Shown: one piece after another, positions 1-6,907 of the stretch | Layout of the letters: each line of letters starts with the position of its first letter | Numbering within the stretch: the first letter of the stretch is position 1 | From: a virus | Virus record (IMG/VR): IMGVR_UViG_3300023179_004872 | Span: 1-42,222 of that record | Reading direction: 5' to 3' (one strand) | Length of the DNA stretch: 42,222 bases | The notes under the pieces: model-generated | The model's input: only the letters and a program-made list of their open reading frames with translations | What the model was told of the DNA's origin: nothing | The model's database searches: none | Translations under genes and position numbers: made by a program

Positions 1-2
1 GT

Positions 3-167
3 CGCAATATTAGTCCTTGGGGTATTGTTATTGGCGGTGAAGAGTTGCACAACAACCACCACTTGGACCCAGCGAGTGCCCGCCTCTCTAAGAACTGGTA
101 TGAATTTGATATAGGCTGGATGTGGTTGTCAATTTTTAGGTTTTTCAAACTAGCAAGGTTAAAATGA
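3..167 (+). CDS. Fatty-acid desaturase, C-terminal fragment (5' end outside window)
   Basis: The window opens inside this gene; 54 codons and the stop are visible. The fragment contains GEELHNNHH, the third histidine box of membrane delta-9-type fatty acyl desaturases, where the histidines bind the di-iron centre that inserts a double bond in acyl chains. After it comes the conserved amphipathic tail ([12 protein letters not shown]) and a short basic end. The stop overlaps the next start in an ATGA, suggesting co-translation with the Fe-S genes. A phage copy would alter membrane-lipid unsaturation in the host (inference). The family call is firm; the substrate cannot be told. Confidence 0.85.
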   Translation, partial: RNISPWGIVIGGEELHNNHHLDPASARLSKNWYEFDIGWMWLSIFRFFKLARLK

Positions 168-487
168 TTACAATAACAGAGTCAGCTAAAACTAAAATTC
201 TAGACCTTCTTGCAGAAGAAAACAATCCTGACCTAGCACTAAGAACATTCGTTCAAGGCGGTGGTTGTAGTGGTATGAGTTATGGATTTACATTTGATGA
301 AATAACAAATGAAGATGATTTTGAAGTGCCTTTAGAAAAGTTTAAAGTGTTGGTAGATTCTGCAAGTATGCAATACCTACAAGGCGCAAGTATAGATTAC
401 AAAGAAGACATACAAGGTTCACAGTTTGTCATATCTAATCCAAATGCACAAACAACTTGTGGTTGTGGTTCTTCTTTCTCGGTATAA
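164..487 (+). CDS. A-type iron-sulfur carrier (IscA/ErpA/HesB family), copy 1
   Basis: A 107-residue A-type carrier that accepts Fe-S clusters from a scaffold and passes them to apo-proteins. The three cluster-binding cysteines are present: C35 in GGGCSGMSY, and C99 and C101 in the C-terminal CGCGSSF motif. Length is normal for the family. It overlaps the desaturase stop by 4 nt and lies 3 nt before iscU, so it belongs to one operon. It differs clearly from the second copy downstream, so the two may be specialised as in IscA/ErpA pairs. Which subtype it is cannot be decided by eye. Confidence 0.92.
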   Translation: MITITESAKTKILDLLAEENNPDLALRTFVQGGGCSGMSYGFTFDEITNEDDFEVPLEKFKVLVDSASMQYLQGASIDYKEDIQGSQFVISNPNAQTTCGCGSSFSV

Positions 488-490
488 ACA

Positions 491-877
491 ATGGCCTATT
501 CACAAAAAGTAATTGACCATTATGAAAATCCCAGGAATGTGGGTAGTTTTGACTCTAGTGATACTTCCATTGGTACTGGTATGGTTGGGGCACCTGCTTG
601 CGGAGATGTAATGAAATTACAAATTAAAGTAGAAGAGGGAATAATCACAGATGCACGATTTAAAACTTATGGATGCGGATCAGCAATTGCAAGTTCCAGC
701 CTCCTTACAGAATGGGTCAAAGGAAAAACACTTGACCAAGCGGGAAAAATTAGTAATTCAGAAATTGCTGAAGAACTTGCCTTACCACCGGTTAAAATAC
801 ATTGTAGCATACTTGCAGAAGATGCTATCAAAGCCGCAGTAAAAGATTATAAAAACAAACATGATATCATTAACTGA
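491..877 (+). CDS. iscU: Iron-sulfur cluster scaffold IscU
   Basis: A 128-residue IscU-type scaffold on which [2Fe-2S] clusters are built. The three cluster cysteines are visible: C37 (GAPACGD), C62 (YGCGSAIASSS) and C105, preceded by H104. The LPPVK chaperone-recognition motif is at residues 98-102, so docking to host HscA/HscB looks preserved. No cysteine desulfurase (IscS) or ferredoxin is seen, so host sulfur donation is presumably needed. Its end overlaps the next IscA start by 17 nt. IscU is a rare phage gene compared with lone HesB-like carriers (general knowledge). Confidence 0.93.
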   Translation: MAYSQKVIDHYENPRNVGSFDSSDTSIGTGMVGAPACGDVMKLQIKVEEGIITDARFKTYGCGSAIASSSLLTEWVKGKTLDQAGKISNSEIAEELALPPVKIHCSILAEDAIKAAVKDYKNKHDIIN

Positions 878-1181
878 AAAGGCTTCTAACAAAGTAAAAC
901 AACAGTTGATGCGTAGAGGCAAAGGTGAAGGCCTTCGTATTGCTGTTAAGACAACAGGTTGTTCTGGCTTTGCATATGTTTTAGAATATGTTGATGCACC
1001 TAATGAAGATGATTATTGCATAGAATCATATGGTTGCAAAGTATTTGTAGACCCAAAAACCTATGTGTACATCACAGGCCTAGAAATAGACTATATACAA
1101 AAAGGCCTAAATGAGGGATTTGATTTCAAAAATCCCAATGAACGTGACCGATGTGGTTGCGGTGAAAGTTTTAGGATATAA
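861..1181 (+). CDS. iscA: A-type iron-sulfur carrier (IscA family), copy 2
   Basis: A 106-residue second A-type carrier, with cysteines C34 (TTGCSGFAY), C98 and C100 (CGCGESF). The GEGLRIAVKTTGCSG stretch is closer to classical IscA than copy 1. It starts inside the last codons of iscU, consistent with translational coupling, so scaffold and carrier would be made together. It probably receives clusters from the phage or host IscU. Confidence 0.93.
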   Translation: MISLTEKASNKVKQQLMRRGKGEGLRIAVKTTGCSGFAYVLEYVDAPNEDDYCIESYGCKVFVDPKTYVYITGLEIDYIQKGLNEGFDFKNPNERDRCGCGESFRI

Positions 1182-1189
1182 GGATTAAA

Positions 1190-2002
1190 ATGAAAAAGTT
1201 ATTAGTATTATTGGCACTATTCTCAAGTGCCGTATTTGCATGGGAACAACGGGCACCACTACCTCCACAACAATGTGCAGTACATAGTCCATATGGTTTT
1301 GCACAAACTGTTCGCACAGCAGTACCCATCTGTCGTGAAGCATACTTTGTTGCATATGATGCACCAGTTAAGATTCCAGTTTATGTTGCATACACCTTAC
1401 TACCACAGAACGCATTAGGTTGTTTTCCACGCACCAATGCGTTTGTTGCTGATGCAAGTTTAGGTGGTACAGGCGCAAGACCTGATGACTATGCAGGTAC
1501 AGGCTACGACAAAGGTCATGCCGCACCAGATGGTGACTTGTCATGGTCAGCAATTGTAGAATATGAATCATTTCTAATGACCAATATGTACCCACAGGCA
1601 GGTTCTTTGAATCGTGGCATTTGGAAACTATTAGAAACATCCGTTCGTGGTTGGGCAGTTCAATTGAATCAACCATTTACAATCTATGTTGGTGCAATCT
1701 ATGGTCAAGGTGATAAAACCATTGGTAATGGTGTAATCGTACCAAAAGGTTATTATAAGATTGTCATTAACAATACAACCAAACAAGTTGCAGGCTGGGG
1801 TTTTCCACACAATGCACCTTACCCTAACTTAGGTAATGACATGACCAAGTTTCGTATGAGTATTGCTGATATTCAAAAGCAAGCAGGTGTTGAGTATAAA
1901 TTTCCAGCAGGTGCAGTTGAATTGCAACCAGGTCAAGAATGGCCAGTTGATTTCGGTGCATTAACAAACGCTAAGCGTGCTAAGTGTGGTAAAGCAGAAT
2001 AA
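1190..2002 (+). CDS. Secreted DNA/RNA non-specific endonuclease (NUC family)
   Basis: 270 residues. Residues 1-17 form a clear Sec signal peptide ending SAVFA, so the enzyme should reach the periplasm or outside. The NUC (beta-beta-alpha metal) signature is seen as DKGHAAPDGD at 107-116, with H110 as the general base, followed by the conserved TNMYPQ segment with N132 as likely metal ligand. The usual motif is DRGH; here K replaces R. The gene follows the iscA copy by 8 nt with an AGGA-type ribosome site. A periplasmic nuclease could scavenge nucleotides, clear extracellular DNA at lysis or attack incoming DNA; the role is inference. Confidence 0.85.
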   Translation: MKKLLVLLALFSSAVFAWEQRAPLPPQQCAVHSPYGFAQTVRTAVPICREAYFVAYDAPVKIPVYVAYTLLPQNALGCFPRTNAFVADASLGGTGARPDDYAGTGYDKGHAAPDGDLSWSAIVEYESFLMTNMYPQAGSLNRGIWKLLETSVRGWAVQLNQPFTIYVGAIYGQGDKTIGNGVIVPKGYYKIVINNTTKQVAGWGFPHNAPYPNLGNDMTKFRMSIADIQKQAGVEYKFPAGAVELQPGQEWPVDFGALTNAKRAKCGKAE

Positions 2003-2148
2003 TGATTATAAAGCACCAATGTCCTGATTGTGAATCAAAATACACACTTGAATTTATCATAGAGGATTGTGAAGACGATCCTAAGTTCTGTCCCTTCTGT
2101 TCAGCATATATAAATGAAGAAGAAGTGGAACAGGATGATGATTATTAA
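2002..2148 (+). CDS. Small zinc-ribbon protein (48 aa)
   Basis: A 48-residue protein with two CxxC knuckles (CPDC near residue 7 and CPFC near residue 30) and an acidic tail, the pattern of a minimal zinc ribbon. It is joined to the nuclease stop and to the next start by one-base TAATG overlaps, which supports it being real. Function unknown; such ribbons usually mediate nucleic-acid or protein contacts. Confidence 0.6.
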   Translation: MIIKHQCPDCESKYTLEFIIEDCEDDPKFCPFCSAYINEEEVEQDDDY

Positions 2149-2630
2149 TGTGGTTTTATTATAATACACCAGAAGAATTCAAACTTGACGATGCCGAAGG
2201 TTACTTTGGCTTCGTCTATCTTATTACGCACAACCAAACCGGCAGAAAGTATATTGGTAAGAAGTTTTTTACCAAGGCCGGTACTCGGCAAATAAAAGGC
2301 AAAAAGAAAAAGATTCGCAAGACCTCTGATTGGGAATCTTATTGGGGTTCTAATACAGAACTACAAACAGAGGTGAAACAGAATGGAGAGGATCAATACA
2401 CAAGGGAAATTCTACATCTATGCAAATCTAGGTCAGAATGTAGTTATTGGGAGACTTTTGAGATATTCAGTAGACAAGCTCTTTTAAGTGACTCTTATTA
2501 TAACTCATGGGTGACCTGTAAAATCCATAAATCTCATGTAATAGGAAAAATCAATGGCTCGCAAACAAACAGCAAACAACGAAACAATAACAGTAGCCAA
2601 GACAACCAATCAATTGAAGATAAGAATTGA
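2148..2630 (+). CDS. GIY-YIG-type endonuclease-like protein
   Basis: 160 residues. The segment VYLITHNQTGRKYIGKK (about 23-39) fits the first two strands of a GIY-YIG nuclease (VYL in place of GIY, then YIG at 35-37), followed by a lysine-rich stretch. The last ~25 residues are low-complexity and overlap phoH by 77 nt, so the functional protein may end earlier. Similar seg-like proteins are common beside phoH in T4-like environmental phages (recalled). Whether it is an active homing enzyme is unclear. Confidence 0.6.
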   Translation: MWFYYNTPEEFKLDDAEGYFGFVYLITHNQTGRKYIGKKFFTKAGTRQIKGKKKKIRKTSDWESYWGSNTELQTEVKQNGEDQYTREILHLCKSRSECSYWETFEIFSRQALLSDSYYNSWVTCKIHKSHVIGKINGSQTNSKQRNNNSSQDNQSIEDKN

Positions 2631-3294
2631 TGACCTTAAACATTTTGAACCATTAACAGAGAATCAAAAACTATTCTTTGATGCATACAAACGAGGTGAT
2701 TATTTTGTAGCATTACATGGTGTTGCAGGTACAGGCAAAACATTCTGTGCATTATACAAGGCAATACAAGAAGTCCTTGATAAATCAAATCCATTCAACA
2801 AAATCATTGTTGTTCGTTCTGCCGTACAATCCCGTGAGATTGGCCACCTGCCAGGCGATGTAAACGAAAAGATGGACATATATCAACAACCCTATCGCCA
2901 AATCTGTGAGACATTATTTGGTCGCCGTGATGCATGGGATAGGCTAGAAGAACAACACCATGTGGAGTTTATATCTACTTCATTCATTCGTGGTATGTCA
3001 TTTGATGATGCCATTATCATTGTGGATGAGATGCAAAACATGACCTTTGAAGAGATTGATACCGTAATGACACGGGTTGGTTATCGCTCAAAGATTCTAT
3101 GGTGTGGTGACTACAGGCAAACCGACTTGAATAAGAAAAGAAATGATATGTCAGGCATATTGAAATTCTTTGATATTGCCGATGAGATGAAGGCATTTAC
3201 CCGTATTGAATTTACGGCAGATGATATTGTGCGGTCATCATTAGTGAAGGATTACATTCTTGCCAAGATGCATTATGAGGATATGAATCTTTAG
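2554..3294 (+). CDS. phoH: PhoH-like ATPase
   Basis: 246 residues. Walker A GVAGTGKT is at 56-63 and Walker B IIIVDE at 154-159, followed by QN as in the PhoH/SF1-helicase fold; VVRSAVQSREIGHLPGD is the typical PhoH block between them. The start is supported by an AGGAAAA site just upstream. PhoH is a cytoplasmic ATPase often carried by marine and freshwater phages; its role in infection is unresolved despite its historical link to phosphate stress. Confidence 0.92.
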   Translation: MARKQTANNETITVAKTTNQLKIRIDDLKHFEPLTENQKLFFDAYKRGDYFVALHGVAGTGKTFCALYKAIQEVLDKSNPFNKIIVVRSAVQSREIGHLPGDVNEKMDIYQQPYRQICETLFGRRDAWDRLEEQHHVEFISTSFIRGMSFDDAIIIVDEMQNMTFEEIDTVMTRVGYRSKILWCGDYRQTDLNKKRNDMSGILKFFDIADEMKAFTRIEFTADDIVRSSLVKDYILAKMHYEDMNL

Positions 3295-3308
3295 ACATGG
3301 CATACTAG

Positions 3309-3363
3309 TAGAAACACTTAGATAGAGCATATATAATTGTGAGCGCTCAATAATGAGGCTCAC
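3309..3363 (+). promoter_or_regulatory. Promoter with operator-like palindrome upstream of phasin gene
   Basis: A -35-like TAGAAA (3309-3314), a 17-bp spacer and a perfect TATAAT (3332-3337) are followed at once by the perfect 10-bp palindrome TGAGCGCTCA (3340-3349). A larger dyad GTGAGC...GCTCAC (3339-3363, with inner CTC/GAG) then runs into TTTATT. The palindrome lies where a repressor would block initiation; the larger dyad could instead be a weak terminator for phoH. Confidence 0.5.
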
Positions 3364-3385
3364 TTTATTCGTCTAAGGAGATAAT

Positions 3386-3598
3386 ATGTTTGCAGTAGAT
3401 TCATTCATTGACACCGTTCAAGGTGCAAAAAAATACTTTGTTAATACATTCGTAACCGACAAAGAAATTCAAAAACCACTTAACGCTTTTGTTGATACAC
3501 AAACAGAATTCGTTAAGCAAATCGTCAAAACCAACCAAGCATTAGCAGAACAAGCTTTGAATACATTAGAGAAGTTTTCTAAGACAGCGAAGGCCTAA
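3386..3598 (+). CDS. Phasin-like protein (PHA granule-associated family)
   Basis: A 70-residue, helix-forming protein. The C-terminal half (PLNAFVDTQTEFVKQIVKTN, then ALAEQALNTLEKF) resembles the repeating pattern of phasins, amphipathic proteins that coat polyhydroxyalkanoate storage granules. It is shorter than usual bacterial phasins (about 100-190 aa). It has an AAGGAG ribosome site and its own promoter. A host-derived origin is likely; it could remodel carbon granules or act as a small chaperone in infection (inference). The family call rests on pattern only. Confidence 0.55.
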   Translation: MFAVDSFIDTVQGAKKYFVNTFVTDKEIQKPLNAFVDTQTEFVKQIVKTNQALAEQALNTLEKFSKTAKA

Positions 3599-3599
3599 T

Positions 3600-3785
3600 A
3601 TGTCAAATGAGTTGGACGCTCTCAGCGGAGTAGAAACTCCTAGTTTGACTAATTTTTGGAAATGGGTTAAAAAAACCTTTACAATATCATACCAAGATGA
3701 GATAAGCCATTATCTAAATCAATCCGTTGATTATGTGGACTATGAAAATAGAGTACGAATCTTACAACGGAGAGGTATGATATGA
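3600..3785 (+). CDS. DUF3563-like small protein
   Basis: 61 residues. The C-terminal part (ISHYLNQSVDYVDYENRVRI followed by LQRRG) matches the recalled pattern of DUF3563, short proteins mostly of Burkholderiales with a YL..S.DL.DLE.R.R.L.RR core. It starts 1 nt after the phasin stop and so is in the same operon. Function unknown. Its presence supports a betaproteobacterial source for this small cluster. Confidence 0.5.
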   Translation: MSNELDALSGVETPSLTNFWKWVKKTFTISYQDEISHYLNQSVDYVDYENRVRILQRRGMI

Positions 3786-3865
3786 AGAAATTCTTTCAAA
3801 GTATTTTAGAGGCTATTGCAGCTATCAAGAAACATAAGGCAGAACCGGGCATAAAAGGTCGTTAA
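3782..3865 (+). CDS. 27-residue amphipathic microprotein
   Basis: A short frame beginning MKKFFQSILEAIAAIKK that overlaps the DUF3563-like stop by an ATGA. It would form one positively charged amphipathic helix, with a basic tail. No homology is recognised. Support is the tight overlap and the position as third member of a host-like mini-operon. Confidence 0.4.
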   Translation: MKKFFQSILEAIAAIKKHKAEPGIKGR

Positions 3866-3882
3866 AGCATTTTAAAAGTCTC

Positions 3883-3916
3883 GGTTATACTACATACCAT
3901 GATGGATAGTATAACC
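3883..3916 (+). promoter_or_regulatory. 10-bp perfect dyad (stem-loop) before gene at 3931
   Basis: GGTTATACTA and TAGTATAACC form a perfect inverted repeat with a 14-nt loop, 14 nt before the next start codon. There is no T-tract, so it is more likely a leader hairpin or protein-binding site than a terminator. A related dyad with the same TATACTA core lies at 36316-36346, also just before a start codon. Confidence 0.5.
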
Positions 3917-3930
3917 AACAACTTTAGGAA

Positions 3931-4182
3931 ATGCAAAACAAACTGTCAAAAGCACATTGGGTGCAATGGAGTATAATAAACAGCCTACGCTCTTGGAATA
4001 TCTGTGAGCGTAACGGTTGGTTCATTAAACTATCCATACATAGGGAAGTAAACATACTTCTAGTATTTACTTCAACCTTTACTGGGCAAACAATTGTTCG
4101 GTACTTTACCGATGAAGATGAGGCAGTTAATTTTATCAATTTCATAATTGAAAAAGATGCTGATGAAACAATCAGACCTTAA
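3931..4182 (+). CDS. Hypothetical protein (83 aa)
   Basis: Not recognised. Starts after a good AGGAA site and ends inside the following terminator stem. The C-terminal half (GQTIVRYFTDEDEAVNFINF) looks like a small alpha/beta domain. It lies alone between the dyad at 3883 and the terminator at 4181. Confidence 0.5.
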   Translation: MQNKLSKAHWVQWSIINSLRSWNICERNGWFIKLSIHREVNILLVFTSTFTGQTIVRYFTDEDEAVNFINFIIEKDADETIRP

Positions 4183-4206
4183 CCCACCTATTGGTGGGTT
4201 TTTTAT
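4181..4206 (+). terminator. Rho-independent terminator
   Basis: The stem AACCCACC/GGTGGGTT with a TATT loop is followed directly by TTTTATTATT. It overlaps the stop of the 83-aa gene and separates it from the oxygenase gene promoter. Confidence 0.85.
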
Positions 4207-4231
4207 TATTGCCACATAATGAGTTATATTA

Positions 4232-4240
4232 TGTTATAAT
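4232..4240 (+). promoter_or_regulatory. Extended -10 promoter (TGTTATAAT)
   Basis: TGTTATAAT is a perfect extended -10 element 26 nt before the oxygenase start and just after a terminator. A TTGCCA hexamer lies 20 bp upstream, too far for a standard -35, so the extended -10 probably does most of the work. Confidence 0.5.
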
Positions 4241-4265
4241 TATAAAACTAAATGAAAGTGAAAGT

Positions 4266-4883
4266 ATGTTAGCACCTATATTGCACGGAATATTTCCAAC
4301 ACCATTAATATTCACAAATATTGAGAGAGAATTCACTAAAGAAGAGTTAGACTTCTTTGATGAGCAGAGTAAGACCACCTTCAAGAATGAAGGCAATGTT
4401 ACGAGCCTTGATAATTATTTGATGAGGCATGATCCAATGACCACCATCAAACAAGAAATTACTTCGGCATTACAAATGTATTTGGATAATATCATAAAAC
4501 CAAAAGATGATGTAAAACCCTATATCACACAAGCATGGTTGAACTATACAGCCGAGAACCAACACCACCACAAACACGCACACCCTAACAGTTTCCTGTC
4601 TGGTGTGATGTATGTTAATGCTGATCCTGAAAAAGATAAGATTACATTCTTTAATGATAGCATGTATAAACAAATCAAATTATTTCCAAAAGAATGGAAT
4701 CTTTATAATGCCGAGAGTTGGTACTTTACTGTAAAACCAGGCGATATTGTCGTATTTCCTTCATCATTAGTACATATGGTTGAACAGAAGGCTGGTAATA
4801 ACATTAGAACCAGTCTAGCATTCAATTCATTTTTGAGAGGTGCAATTGGTGATAAGCAGATGCTGACAGAATTACTTAACTAG
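4266..4883 (+). CDS. Putative 2OG-Fe(II) oxygenase
   Basis: 205 residues from the ATG at 4266; an in-frame upstream ATG lies inside the terminator and is unlikely. The double-stranded beta-helix pattern is visible: a histidine cluster QHHHKHAHPN (99-108) with the first metal ligands, VKPGDIVVFPSSLVHMVE with distal H170, and R181 (NNIRTSLAFN) for 2-oxoglutarate. The family is common in T4-like aquatic phages. The substrate is unknown; protein or nucleic-acid hydroxylation is possible. Confidence 0.75.
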   Translation: MLAPILHGIFPTPLIFTNIEREFTKEELDFFDEQSKTTFKNEGNVTSLDNYLMRHDPMTTIKQEITSALQMYLDNIIKPKDDVKPYITQAWLNYTAENQHHHKHAHPNSFLSGVMYVNADPEKDKITFFNDSMYKQIKLFPKEWNLYNAESWYFTVKPGDIVVFPSSLVHMVEQKAGNNIRTSLAFNSFLRGAIGDKQMLTELLN

Positions 4884-4892
4884 GAGATGCAT

Positions 4893-5198
4893 ATGAGTGA
4901 CGAAGATTCCAAACTAAAACATTCCAAACGACTACATAAAGAAAATGTGGCTATTATAAAGCAAACAAAGATTGCAAAGGCACATGGCATTGAGGTAAAA
5001 GAACCGCATAAATTTGCAAAGCATCATGCAATGGATTGTGGTCAACCAAACTGTATTATGTGTGCATCACCTCGTAAGATATGGAAAGAAGAGACCATAC
5101 AAGAGCGAAGAGCCAAACAGAAAGAGCCCTATTATGAACAAGATGATGGTCCCTTATCTGAAGACCAAATGAATCAATTAAAAGAAACTGTAAAATGA
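4893..5198 (+). CDS. Conserved phage protein with CxxC motif (101 aa)
   Basis: The start at 4893 is chosen over ATG 4887 because AGGAG at 4882-4886 is 6 nt from it. The central KFAKHHAMDCGQPNCIMCAS block, followed by PRK, is a recognisable conserved motif of a small phage/bacterial family, probably metal-binding through histidines and CxxC. The ends are charged and likely helical. No function is known to me. Confidence 0.65.
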   Translation: MSDEDSKLKHSKRLHKENVAIIKQTKIAKAHGIEVKEPHKFAKHHAMDCGQPNCIMCASPRKIWKEETIQERRAKQKEPYYEQDDGPLSEDQMNQLKETVK

Positions 5199-5353
5199 AA
5201 ACTATGCAACAACAAGAAACTGAAGCAATACTATCAATGGTTGAATTGATTAAAACACTTGAGCAACAATTAGCCAATGCAAAGGCTAGAATTGAAGAGC
5301 TAGAGAATAACCAATCATCAGATTTTGTAAACTTAAAGAGCCATTATGAGTGA
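5195..5353 (+). CDS. Small coiled-coil protein (52 aa)
   Basis: Overlaps the preceding stop by ATGA and the next start by 8 nt. Residues about 10-40 form a heptad-rich helix (MVELIKTLEQQLANAKARIE). No homology recognised. Confidence 0.5.
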   Translation: MKTMQQQETEAILSMVELIKTLEQQLANAKARIEELENNQSSDFVNLKSHYE

Positions 5354-5564
5354 TAAAATAGAACAAATAGCATGTGAAGTTGATAATTATATTGCAGCCT
5401 TGGCTATTAAATATGAGATAGACCCATTAAGTCTGACCGCCATTATGTTTGCAAGGTTAGTGATGACTAACGATTATGCTGGGTCAGGTGATGACTTTCG
5501 CAAGTTATTAACAGTCATACCACCTAAAGCACATATACTAGATAGTGCAGGAATTGTGCATTAA
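5346..5564 (+). CDS. Hypothetical protein (72 aa)
   Basis: Not recognised. Mostly helical, with a hydrophobic segment YEIDPLSLTAIMFARLVMTN; looks like a small cytoplasmic phage protein. It shares a one-base overlap (TAATG) with the next gene, in a run of coupled small genes. Confidence 0.5.
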   Translation: MSDKIEQIACEVDNYIAALAIKYEIDPLSLTAIMFARLVMTNDYAGSGDDFRKLLTVIPPKAHILDSAGIVH

Positions 5565-5740
5565 TGACTATTAAAGATGATTACAGCATAGAATTCAATG
5601 TTCAATTTTGGGATTATGTTTTGCTGATTGATAATGAGGTCATTAGATTACATAGAAATACCATACCACAGGCAGAATGGTACGCAAAGATGATAGTAGA
5701 AGGAAGGAAAAGAAATGAACAACAAAAACTTTTGGGGTGA
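5564..5740 (+). CDS. Hypothetical protein (58 aa)
   Basis: Not recognised. Starts at the TAATG overlap with the preceding stop and ends 26 nt inside the next gene. Predicted beta-rich N-terminus (YSIEFNVQFWDYVLLIDNEV) and basic helical C-terminus. Confidence 0.45.
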   Translation: MTIKDDYSIEFNVQFWDYVLLIDNEVIRLHRNTIPQAEWYAKMIVEGRKRNEQQKLLG

Positions 5741-5897
5741 ACCGGATGATATTGAGCCATTACCTGATTGGATGTTGGCAGAAACACACCGAAACCCACA
5801 AAAAAGAAAACCCTCTAAATCCCTTACAGAGGCAATAGAAGAGGCATTAAGAAAACCACCTGTACCTATTGTAATAAAGGAACCAAGAAATGATTAA
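5715..5897 (+). CDS. Hypothetical proline-rich protein (60 aa)
   Basis: Not recognised. Has a good GAAGG...GGAAA ribosome site. N-terminus FWGEPDDIEPLPDWML, then a basic proline-containing tail. Overlaps the next start by 8 nt. Confidence 0.5.
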   Translation: MNNKNFWGEPDDIEPLPDWMLAETHRNPQKRKPSKSLTEAIEEALRKPPVPIVIKEPRND

Positions 5898-6303
5898 ATT
5901 TAAAAGCTTTATTAATGAAAGCATTAGAGTTGGCCGAGTACAACGATTTGCTGCTAAGGCGCATGAAGATTGGCGTAAAACATTACCACCCAATGAACGA
6001 AATGTTCCTAGAGAGAGAAGTAAAAACGGTGGCCCAAAGGCCGATATCAATGTACCTTTTGATAAATTACATCCAACAGCCCAACAAGAGAATCTTGCGG
6101 CTGGTCATGCTGCTCTTGCCGCTATTAAGAAACATCCAAAAGACATTGAGAAGGCGTCTGACCATGTTCATAAGGAATGGATGAAACGTAATCCTAAAAC
6201 AAAGGATAATGCACATCAGCATGTACCCTATAATGAATTACCTGAAGATGAAAAAGAAAAAGATAGAGTTCATGTTAGAACAATGCAAGGAATAAAGAAT
6301 TAA
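5890..6303 (+). CDS. Tandem RyR-domain-like protein
   Basis: 137 residues after an N-terminus (MIKFKSFINES) typical of T4-like phage proteins. Two related units follow: about 21-70 (AHEDWRKTL, then VPFDKLHPTAQQENLAAGHA) and about 82-133 (VHKEWMKRN, then VPYNELPEDEKEKDRVHVR). The H..W...N...VPY.ELPE.EKEKDR pattern is that of the RyR domain of ryanodine receptors, also known in prokaryotes. The first unit is degenerate. Function in phage is unknown; a ligand- or nucleotide-binding role is speculation. Confidence 0.55.
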   Translation: MIKFKSFINESIRVGRVQRFAAKAHEDWRKTLPPNERNVPRERSKNGGPKADINVPFDKLHPTAQQENLAAGHAALAAIKKHPKDIEKASDHVHKEWMKRNPKTKDNAHQHVPYNELPEDEKEKDRVHVRTMQGIKN

Positions 6304-6530
6304 TGAATGAGAGGTTGAAACAATTAGCAATAGAATGTAATGCATGGGAACAAGTGTATAACCCGCATAAATTCATGGTTGATAGGACATTTGATGTAGA
6401 GAAGTTTGCCGATTTGATTGTGAAAGATTGTGCTGGGATTGCTGATACGGAGAGATCCAATTCAGTTGGTTGCGGATATATTACTAAAACAAACGGTATG
6501 AGAATCAAGGAACATTTCGGAATTGAATAA
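6303..6530 (+). CDS. Conserved small phage protein, HFGIE family member 1
   Basis: 75 residues in a paralogous family found four times here (also 11913, 12044, 12403). Shared signature: MNER(L/I)..LA near the start, FADLIVKDC (FAELIVKEC) in the middle and, in two members, (E/Q)HFGIE. It has a one-base overlap with the preceding stop. Function unknown. Confidence 0.6.
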   Translation: MNERLKQLAIECNAWEQVYNPHKFMVDRTFDVEKFADLIVKDCAGIADTERSNSVGCGYITKTNGMRIKEHFGIE

Positions 6531-6637
6531 TGAAGTATGTCAAGTTGCTTTTATTGATAATAATAACTCTCCCATGGGCATTATTAATGATTGCAATAGG
6601 TTATCATGTTTATAAGTTTATATTGAGTTTATTATGA
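6530..6637 (+). CDS. Single-span membrane microprotein (35 aa)
   Basis: Consists almost entirely of one hydrophobic helix (LLLLIIITLPWALLMIAIGY) preceded by MKYVK. Joined by TAATG/ATGA overlaps to both neighbours. Could be holin-like or a membrane regulator; nothing decides it. Confidence 0.5.
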   Translation: MKYVKLLLLIIITLPWALLMIAIGYHVYKFILSLL

Positions 6638-6759
6638 GTGAAGATGTTATTAAAGAATTTTTGGAGATGTATGGTGACCGACTGCCTAATCCAGAGCATT
6701 GCCCCAAAGAGTTTGAGTATTATGTTAAACTGTATAAGTATATTAAAGGGCTAGAATGA
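6634..6759 (+). CDS. Hypothetical protein (41 aa)
   Basis: Acidic, helical small protein with no recognised homology. Support is the ATGA overlaps on both sides in a continuous chain of small genes. Confidence 0.4.
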   Translation: MSEDVIKEFLEMYGDRLPNPEHCPKEFEYYVKLYKYIKGLE

Positions 6760-6905
6760 AAGTAATTCTATTATCATTGGCACTAGTAGGATGCTCATAT
6801 AACTCACCGAATGTGATAACCGAGAAAACAATTGATACTATGAAATCCATGAGAAACCCCGTATGCCGCCAAGTCGGATCGTATTTGTATTGTAATGAGC
6901 AGTAA
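6756..6905 (+). CDS. Small lipoprotein (49 aa)
   Basis: MKVILLSLALVGCS has a lipobox (LVGC) with lipidation cysteine at residue 13, so a mature lipoprotein of about 37 residues with two more cysteines is expected. Small phage lipoproteins can be outer spanins or superinfection-exclusion factors; there is no sequence basis to choose. Confidence 0.55.
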   Translation: MKVILLSLALVGCSYNSPNVITEKTIDTMKSMRNPVCRQVGSYLYCNEQ

Positions 6906-6907
6906 CC

